Assembly (NCBI GenBank): GCA_025354065.1
Contig: JANXNM010000230.1
Span: 1-16,423 of the forward strand
Source: Synechococcales cyanobacterium 340R_concoct_173_sub
GTDB lineage: Bacteria; Cyanobacteriota; Cyanobacteriia; Leptolyngbyales; Leptolyngbyaceae
Length of the DNA: 16,423 bases
Reading direction: 5' to 3'
Made by a program: the position numbers and the translations under genes. The notes under the pieces were generated by a model, which was not told the DNA's origin, ran no database searches, and saw nothing but the letters and a program-made list of their open reading frames with translations. Positions 11,706 through 16,423 of this stretch are shown here, piece by piece. Positions within the stretch are counted from its first letter, which is position 1, and the number at the start of each line of letters is the position of its first letter.

Positions 11706-12881
11706 ATGATTACTTCAGAGCATGTCTTTCCAGCCTTAGAACCTGCCGCACAGGAACGATTGTTTCTACTGATTGCGACCTTGATTAATTTTCCGGGAGT
11801 CGGTTGCGCGAAGGAGTCCGATCGCACCCAACACCATGACGCACTACAAGGCGTTGCAATTCAAATGAAGGCTTATGGAATGAGCATTGGGATTGATTTG
11901 CCAGCGTACTCAGCTCATACGTTACGTAAAGATTTGCTATTATTGCGACGATATGGAATCTTAGACGACCGGATGTATCGTTGGGGATACTATCTCGGTA
12001 CAGGTGCGATGGCAAAGGAAGAATTGGGACTTGCCCTACAAGCCCTAGCATCCCAAGCCAAAATACAGGGCGACCCACGCATCCAAAACCTCTGCGACAA
12101 ATTAGAACAACGCCTGCGGGGATTGAATTTAGCCTTAGGTGGGAAACTACTGTATCCAGTAAGAGCACAGCTCGATCACGCCATCATCCCCACCAATCCA
12201 GAAGAAATGCGCCGGAAAGGGCACTATAAATCAACCCTATTTACAAGATTAACTGAGTTAGAGACTGCGATCATAGCCGGAACCGCGATCGAAATTTACA
12301 GAGCCAGCAATCCCTATCAATCTCGTAGAATCGGACATGAACAGCTTTATCCACTTCAATTAATTTATGCAGATATTGCTTGGTATTTATTATTAGAAAA
12401 TATCGAAGATGGGAATTTCGCCATCTCCCGAATCGACCGCTTTACGGATTACTGGCAAGTTTTACCCATTACCGATCGCGGACTCAACGCACAACAAAGC
12501 AGTTTGACGATCGCCCATGCGTTGTTAAGAAATGGCTGGGGGCTGTCTCTAGGAAGTCCTGAGGAACAGCGTTTAGAACGATCGGGGCAATTAGAAATCA
12601 TAGAAGTTCAGGTGCGATTTTATGGGTCGGTCGTACCATTTATCTTAGAAGGAGAGAGGCGTCATCCAAAACAGAAATTAAGAAATAAGCGTAAAGATAA
12701 GAGCGGACAAATCATTCAGGTAGATTATTGTGTGCCATTACCCAAGCGATCATGGTTTGAGTTTTCCCGCTGGGTCAGAAGTTTTGGATCAAAGGCACAG
12801 GTAATCGCACCAGCAGAATTAGTCGAAGAATTTAAGACAATGACGACTGAGTTGGGACATTTGTATGGAAACCCTCATTGA
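11706..12881 (+). CDS. WYL-domain transcriptional regulator associated with CRISPR
   Basis: A 391-residue protein. Residues about 66-96 (SAHTLRKDLLLLRRYGILDD) look like the recognition part of a helix-turn-helix. Residues about 212-247 (HEQLYPLQLIYADIAWYLLLEN, then FAISRIDRF) match the WYL domain, a ligand- or nucleic-acid-sensing module. WYL proteins often sit beside CRISPR-Cas loci; Sll7009 of Synechocystis 6803 is a WYL repressor of a CRISPR-Cas system. Divergent placement over a 109-base shared gap makes control of the cmr operon, and of itself, likely, but direction (repressor or activator) is not visible. A basic stretch (KQKLRNKRKDK, 323-333) near the C-terminus is unusual and may bind nucleic acid. 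No clear ribosome site precedes the ATG. Confidence 0.85.
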   Translation: MITSEHVFPALEPAAQERLFLLIATLINFPGVGCAKESDRTQHHDALQGVAIQMKAYGMSIGIDLPAYSAHTLRKDLLLLRRYGILDDRMYRWGYYLGTGAMAKEELGLALQALASQAKIQGDPRIQNLCDKLEQRLRGLNLALGGKLLYPVRAQLDHAIIPTNPEEMRRKGHYKSTLFTRLTELETAIIAGTAIEIYRASNPYQSRRIGHEQLYPLQLIYADIAWYLLLENIEDGNFAISRIDRFTDYWQVLPITDRGLNAQQSSLTIAHALLRNGWGLSLGSPEEQRLERSGQLEIIEVQVRFYGSVVPFILEGERRHPKQKLRNKRKDKSGQIIQVDYCVPLPKRSWFEFSRWVRSFGSKAQVIAPAELVEEFKTMTTELGHLYGNPH

Positions 12882-13325
12882 AGACAGAGGCATGAAAAGA
12901 CGGAGAACTGAAAGGTGACGAGGGAGGTGACGAGTTTGAAAAAGAACGTTGGTAACGCCTAGACCTTATAATCGAATCTGAGGACCTCGAAGACTGGTCT
13001 AGCATTCAATATGAATTGGGAGATGCCTACAGTACAGTTAACCAGCCTCGGAAATCCCTATCTCACTACTAATCTGCAAAATGGGGATTCCTGCTGCTAG
13101 AAAATTCACACCTTGTGAACCGCATTACAAAGAAGATGGAAAAAATCACACCTGAAAACTCAAAGTGAACCCAGTCTTGTGGCACAATTTAGAACCGAGC
13201 GAAAGGCAAATTCCGCAGAGAATGTGAGACACAGGCTAGAACATTGATAATTAGGCTAATCTTGTTCTACACAACTCCCTGATGTAGTACAAGATTAACC
13301 TAATCTAAAGCCAATAGCTGATCGC
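12882..13325. other. Intergenic region with possible TPR gene remnant
   Basis: This 444-base gap lies between two convergent genes. A short open stretch on the plus strand (12956-13072) reads EDLEDWSSIQYELGDAYSTV and then NQPRKSL before a stop; this resembles part of a tetratricopeptide repeat, so it may be debris of a lost TPR gene. It has no start codon or ribosome site. The rest of the gap, apart from the palindrome at 13250-13304, shows nothing I recognise. Confidence 0.35.
13250..13304. repeat. Large imperfect palindrome between convergent genes
   Basis: The 21-base arms 13251-13271 and 13283-13303 match at 19 of 21 positions around an 11-base loop, with one further A-T pair outside. 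The inner part, CTTGTTCTACA and TGTAGTACAAG, is related to the two palindromes at 16085-16119 and 16206-16244. Transcripts from either strand could fold into a strong hairpin. It may act as a bidirectional transcription stop for the WYL gene and dinB, although no T-run follows it, or it may be a small mobile or dispersed repeat. Confidence 0.8.
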
Positions 13326-14423
13326 TCAAAACTCCAACCTTAGTTGTTGGAAGTCCTGCTCCTCATTCATCAACTTCCCAATTCCTAATCCCAATAGCCG
13401 CACCGATGGTCGAAGACCGGCCATAGGCCATCGCCCTTCCAAATCTAAGGCTCCCAATAATCGTCGTGATGCCTCCTGAATCGATCGAACCTCCGTAAAG
13501 GCCAGACTTTGCGTTACACTCCGCGTCACCTGAGAATAATCAGCAAACTTCACCTTCAACGTCAAAGTCTGTCCGGAAACTCCCGCTTTCTCCAATCGGG
13601 CATGAAGATCGATCGCGACCTGCTCCAGCGCTTCTTCAATACTCAGCCGATCGCTCAAATCCGGGTCATAGGAAGTCTCCACACTCAACGACTTTCTCAC
13701 TCGATTCGGGACTACCAACCGATCGTCCTCTCCCCGAGCAATCTGATAATAAAACCGTCCCACTTTCCCAAACTTTGTTACTAATTCAGAGACCGATCGT
13801 TCTCGTAAATCCACGCCAGTGAAGATCCCCATCTCATGCAACTTCGTCGCGGTTACCTTTCCAATTCCATGAAATTTCTCGATCGGTAATTGAGAAACAA
13901 AATCTAATCCCTCATGAGGCAAAATAACAGCCATTCCATTCGGTTTATTCAATCCTGATGCCATCTTGGCCAAGAACTTATTCACTGAGATACCCGCTGA
14001 TGCCGTGAGTTGAGTAGCGGTGAAAATGTCCGATCGGATCAATTGGGCAATCTCCTGAGCAGAGATAATACCAAACTTATTCTCCGTCACATCCAAATAT
14101 GCCTCATCCAATGCCACAGGTTCCACGCAATCAGTGTAATGGTGAAAGATTTCTCGGATTTGAAGGGCGATCGCTTTGTACACTTCAAAACGAGGGGGAA
14201 CAAAGATTAAATCGGGACATTTATATTTGGCAGTACGGGATGGTGTTGCAGAATAGACCCCATAGGCACGGGCTTCATAACTGGCGGCGGCCACAGCTCC
14301 ACGTTTGTCCGGCGAACCTCCAACTGCCACAGGTCTACCTTGCAAAGCTGGATTATCCCGCTGCTCAACAGACGCATAGAACGCATCAAGGTCAACATGA
14401 ATGATTTTTCGTAGAGATGCCAT
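13326..14423 (-). CDS. dinB: DNA polymerase IV, Y-family translesion polymerase
   Basis: A 365-residue protein from ATG 14423 (MASLRKIIHVDLDAFYASVE). The metal-binding residues are seen in HVDLDAFYASVEQ (D11) and ALDEAYLDV (D106, E107), matching D8, D103 and E104 of E. coli Pol IV. Helix-hairpin-helix residues LPIEKFHGIGKVTATKLHEMGI follow in the thumb region, and the C-terminal little-finger domain is present. It copies past damaged bases and is error-prone. The frame is open upstream to a TTG at 14435, adding four residues; ATG 14423 gives the usual family N-terminus. It is convergent with the WYL gene and shows no operon partner. No LexA box is evident. Confidence 0.96.
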   Translation of the reverse strand: MASLRKIIHVDLDAFYASVEQRDNPALQGRPVAVGGSPDKRGAVAAASYEARAYGVYSATPSRTAKYKCPDLIFVPPRFEVYKAIALQIREIFHHYTDCVEPVALDEAYLDVTENKFGIISAQEIAQLIRSDIFTATQLTASAGISVNKFLAKMASGLNKPNGMAVILPHEGLDFVSQLPIEKFHGIGKVTATKLHEMGIFTGVDLRERSVSELVTKFGKVGRFYYQIARGEDDRLVVPNRVRKSLSVETSYDPDLSDRLSIEEALEQVAIDLHARLEKAGVSGQTLTLKVKFADYSQVTRSVTQSLAFTEVRSIQEASRRLLGALDLEGRWPMAGLRPSVRLLGLGIGKLMNEEQDFQQLRLEF

Positions 14424-14517
14424 GGATTTTAACAATAGACAATATCAGCGTAAAAGAAGTTTGCCCCGTCGGTGTTTCAGCGATCGTCAAATTATCGCCA
14501 TGAGCAGAGCCAATCTC

Positions 14518-14706
14518 CTACCCTAATTCTTCAATTTGAGAGATGTAGGCTAGGTCGCTGCGATGAAAGCGATCGAAAACTAGGGATCGTTCCTGTATCA
14601 AAATATCTTTCAATTTATTACCGATCGTAACCCAGACCTGATTGTTCTGACGCTTTACAAGAATCGGTCGGCAATCGTTCTTTAGTGATTTTGAAATATA
14701 ATTCAT
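14518..14706 (-). CDS. Small hypothetical protein, doubtful
   Basis: A possible 62-residue protein, MNYISKSLKNDCRPILVKRQ onward, ending SQIEELG. It lies between dinB and the divergent reductase gene. The frame extends further right to 14778, but that would overlap the reductase start, so ATG 14706 is preferred. No good ribosome site precedes it. It is basic in the middle, has no membrane segment or known motif, and contains two CGATCG (HIP1-core) sites. I do not recognise it; it may simply be a chance open frame or a decayed gene. Confidence 0.35.
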   Translation of the reverse strand: MNYISKSLKNDCRPILVKRQNNQVWVTIGNKLKDILIQERSLVFDRFHRSDLAYISQIEELG

Positions 14707-14746
14707 AGAATGCGTGATTTTAAGATCACTACTATCTAGCGAAACA

Positions 14747-15721
14747 ATGCCAAAAAGCCTACCGACTCCATCCATCATTCAGCTCGGGCGTTTCACATGG
14801 ACAACGATGTGGCAAATCATGATGGCCCAGCTTGCACCTCGCAGCAAAGACGGAAAATATCTCCGACCTGAAAGTGCATTTCGCCAGGTCATCAATGCTG
14901 ATTCGCCCTATCACGCTCAAGCTGGACGCTATCGATTATTCGTTGGAATGAGTTGTCCATGGGCACATCGCACCTTAATAGTCCGGGCCTTGAAAGGTCT
15001 GGAAGCGGTGATTCCGGTCTCATTGGCTGTCCCTTCTCCTGAAAATGGAGGTTGGCTGTTGGCAAACCCCGATCGCTATGGCAAAACATTGATGGAAGTT
15101 TACCAATCGGCGACTCCGAATTATTCTGGTCGAGCTACTGTCCCGATGTTGTGGGATGAGCAAACTCAGACGATCGTTAACAATGAAAGTGCAGACATTA
15201 TCAAAATACTGAATGCTGATTTCAATGCATTTGCGACAAATTCAGAATTAGATTTATATCCGAGCGCGGGACGAGAGACGATCGAGCAATGGAATGAGCA
15301 AGTTTATAACAGAATCAACAATGGTGTGTATCGCTGTGGATTTGCACAAACCCAAGTGGCCTATGACGAAGCAGTGGGTGAACTATTTAATCAATTGGAT
15401 ACGATCGAGATTCATTTAGATCACAATCCTTTTCTATGGGGCAACCAAATTACATTGGCAGATGTGCGATTATTCACGACTCTGATTCGGTTTGATATAG
15501 TTTACTACAGTCTATTCAAATGTAGCCGTCGTCGAATTCGGGACTACACCAATCTCAGTCGCTATGTCCAACATATTTATCATTTACCGGGTATTCCAGA
15601 AACCTGCAATTTTTCAACGATTCAGCAAGATTATTTCCGTAACTTATTTCCACTCAATCCTGGCAGTATCCTTCCCACTGAGGTGGATATGAGTTGGCTA
15701 GATAGCCCCGATCGTAAATAA
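14747..15721 (+). CDS. Glutathionyl-hydroquinone reductase (Xi-class glutathione transferase)
   Basis: A 324-residue protein from ATG 14747 (MPKSLPTPSII). The motif GMSCPWAHRTLIVRALKGL carries the catalytic cysteine (C70) in the CPWAHR form that marks the YqjG/Ecm4/PcpF family. The thioredoxin-fold half is followed by the helical GST C-terminal domain, seen in LWGNQITLADVRLFTTLIRFD and YTNLSRYVQHIYHLPGI. These cytosolic enzymes reduce glutathionyl-hydroquinones to hydroquinones with glutathione, recycling spontaneously formed conjugates. The frame is open to a GTG at 14714, but family proteins begin near the later ATG. No operon partner is visible on this strand. Confidence 0.93.
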   Translation: MPKSLPTPSIIQLGRFTWTTMWQIMMAQLAPRSKDGKYLRPESAFRQVINADSPYHAQAGRYRLFVGMSCPWAHRTLIVRALKGLEAVIPVSLAVPSPENGGWLLANPDRYGKTLMEVYQSATPNYSGRATVPMLWDEQTQTIVNNESADIIKILNADFNAFATNSELDLYPSAGRETIEQWNEQVYNRINNGVYRCGFAQTQVAYDEAVGELFNQLDTIEIHLDHNPFLWGNQITLADVRLFTTLIRFDIVYYSLFKCSRRRIRDYTNLSRYVQHIYHLPGIPETCNFSTIQQDYFRNLFPLNPGSILPTEVDMSWLDSPDRK

Positions 15722-15773
15722 CCAACGTTGAAAGAGTCTCATATCAATTTGAATCTGGTTAAGCAGCAAGTCT

Positions 15774-16073
15774 CTAATCCTTCGTTAATCCTCCCTTACG
15801 CCAGTACTGTTTAGAAATACGATCGCCGTCGCGGACCGATCGATACCAATAAGGCCCATGAAGAACAGCGCCTTCAACACAATGGCAATTGGATTTACCA
15901 CATTTACGATATTCAGATCGCCATCCATCCTCATGACGGGGCTGGTCAATCTTGTCTCGTAGTTCCCGATCTTGTATCTTCTCCGTCAGATGAGCAACCA
16001 AGAGCTTTAGATCCTCAAGAGAGAGCCGATCGGCCTGAGCTGCAAGGTTATGGGGCAGTGGTTTACGCGTCAT
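15774..16073 (-). CDS. Small CxxxxCxC protein, DUF6788-like
   Basis: A 99-residue protein. The N-terminal half is helical (LSLEDLKLLVAHLTEKIQD). The C-terminal half has EYRKCGKSNCHC followed by HGPYWYRSVRDGDRISKQYW, a conserved pattern in short proteins of many bacteria that I associate with DUF6788; the cysteines CxxxxCxC may bind metal. Function is unknown. An earlier ATG at 16097 lies inside a palindromic repeat; ATG 16073 is chosen because it follows GGGAGGG. It overlaps the end of the small ORF at 16063-16266 by 11 bases, so the two may be translationally coupled. Confidence 0.75.
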   Translation of the reverse strand: MTRKPLPHNLAAQADRLSLEDLKLLVAHLTEKIQDRELRDKIDQPRHEDGWRSEYRKCGKSNCHCVEGAVLHGPYWYRSVRDGDRISKQYWRKGGLTKD

Positions 16074-16266
16074 AATCCCTCCCGTCTTGTACAACATAAG
16101 CTCCTTTTGTAGGACAAGATAATTCCTGTTCTAGGATGGACGATCGCTCAAACCCTTCTATATAGAGGATCTGGGATTCTCCCCGTCTGAGAATCGTTAT
16201 CTCCCTGTCTTGTACGACATAAGCTCCTTTTGTAGTACAAGACAATTGGTGGTCTTGGGTGGTCAT
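16063..16266 (-). CDS. Small ORF containing two palindromic repeat copies
   Basis: A 67-residue frame, MTTQDHQLSCTTKGAYVVQD and onward. Its ATG at 16266 follows GGAGG with eight bases between, and it overlaps the upstream stop as ATGA, both signs of real translation. The peptide LSCxTKGAYVVQD occurs twice, 41 codons apart, because two copies of a palindromic repeat lie in the same phase. It could be a short gene invaded by palindromes or an untranslated spacer that happens to be open. No homologous family is recognised. Confidence 0.4.
   Translation of the reverse strand: MTTQDHQLSCTTKGAYVVQDREITILRRGESQILYIEGFERSSILEQELSCPTKGAYVVQDGRDYDA
16085..16119. repeat. Palindromic repeat, copy 2
   Basis: Arms 16085-16096 (TCTTGTACAACA) and 16108-16119 (TGTAGGACAAGA) pair with two mismatches around the 11-base loop 16097-16107. 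The loop is identical to that of the copy at 16206-16244. It lies just upstream of the CxxxxCxC gene start. Confidence 0.8.
16206..16244. repeat. Palindromic repeat, copy 3
   Basis: Arms 16206-16219 (TGTCTTGTACGACA) and 16231-16244 (TGTAGTACAAGACA) pair with one mismatch around the loop 16220-16230. It lies exactly 123 bases from copy 2 and in the same orientation. The arms resemble the inner part of the palindrome at 13250-13304. Confidence 0.85.
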
Positions 16267-16423
16267 GACGCTTGCCTCCGATCGCATTCCCTAAAGTCAG
16301 GCGACTCAATCTCTATTTGGGGATTATTTGCTTCAAGATTCGATTCTTCTTCCCATTCATAGGTGTATTCTTCTGTTTCTGGATCACCCCCATTTTGAAT
16401 TGAATTATTTATGTAAAGGGGTG
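16263..16423 (-). CDS. C-terminal end of an acidic-tailed protein, incomplete
   Basis: An open frame enters from the right edge of the window and ends at TGA 16265-16263. The 52 visible residues are strongly acidic and polar (GGDPETEEYTYEWEEESNLE, then PQIEIESPDFRECDRRQAS). The start is outside the window. The stop overlaps the next ATG as ATGA and a GGAGG site lies inside its last codons, consistent with an operon running right to left. Too little is visible to name it; a chance frame of this length is also possible. Confidence 0.45.
   Translation of the reverse strand, partial: PLYINNSIQNGGDPETEEYTYEWEEESNLEANNPQIEIESPDFRECDRRQAS

Noticed and set aside
11785..12562. Frames on both strands inside the WYL gene.
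   Set aside because: They overlap the helix-turn-helix and WYL-coding frame and show no features of their own.
13250..13304. Confident call as a rho-independent terminator.
   Set aside because: The hairpin is strong and well placed between convergent genes, but no T-run follows on either side and related copies lie inside an apparent ORF, so it is listed as a repeat.
13509..14404. Several open frames overlapping dinB.
   Set aside because: dinB has all catalytic residues and normal length in the minus frame; the others are shadows.
13326..14423. A functional link between dinB and the CRISPR locus.
   Set aside because: dinB is convergent, separated by a 444-base gap and a palindrome, and belongs to general DNA repair; adjacency alone is not enough.

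Overview
This window comes from a cyanobacterium. The palindrome GCGATCGC (HIP1) and its core CGATCG recur throughout genes and spacers, for example near 2124, 2723, 5861 and 8990, and several predicted proteins look cyanobacterial. The genus cannot be fixed from the sequence. Position 1 coincides with the tip of an insertion sequence, so the window may begin at an assembly break caused by that repeated element.

Positions 1-11596 hold a type III-B (Cmr) CRISPR-Cas locus, apart from the IS at its left end. A damaged ISAs1-family element (1-1163) sits inside a CRISPR repeat, of which only the last 15 bases survive at 1164-1178. The array then runs to 2326 with 15 more identical 36-base repeats and 15 spacers. 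Repeat orientation puts transcription on the minus strand, with the leader at 2327-2594. The effector operon is also on the minus strand and runs from right to left: cmr2/cas10 (HD and GGDD motifs both present), cmr3, cmr4, cmr5, a single gene that joins Cmr6 and Cmr1, and a CARF-HEPN ribonuclease gene of the Csx1/Csm6 kind. Genes are tightly packed or overlap by ATGA. A WYL-domain regulator is read divergently from a 109-base gap upstream of cmr2. No cas1, cas2 or cas6 lies in the window.

Inferred working model: crRNAs from the array load onto the Cmr complex. On binding a target RNA, Cmr2 makes cyclic oligoadenylate, which binds the CARF domain and switches on the HEPN RNase. The WYL protein probably regulates the locus. 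Two features look unusual: the Cmr6-Cmr1 fusion, and the apparent loss of the Cmr4 aspartate that normally cuts the target RNA. Together they suggest a signalling-centred variant of type III-B.

The right part is ordinary accessory or housekeeping DNA: a 444-base gap with a possible TPR remnant and a large imperfect palindrome, dinB (DNA polymerase IV), a doubtful small ORF, a glutathionyl-hydroquinone reductase, and a minus-strand cluster of an incomplete acidic-tailed protein, a small ORF and a small CxxxxCxC protein. Two copies of a palindrome related to the one at 13250 lie in phase inside that small ORF.
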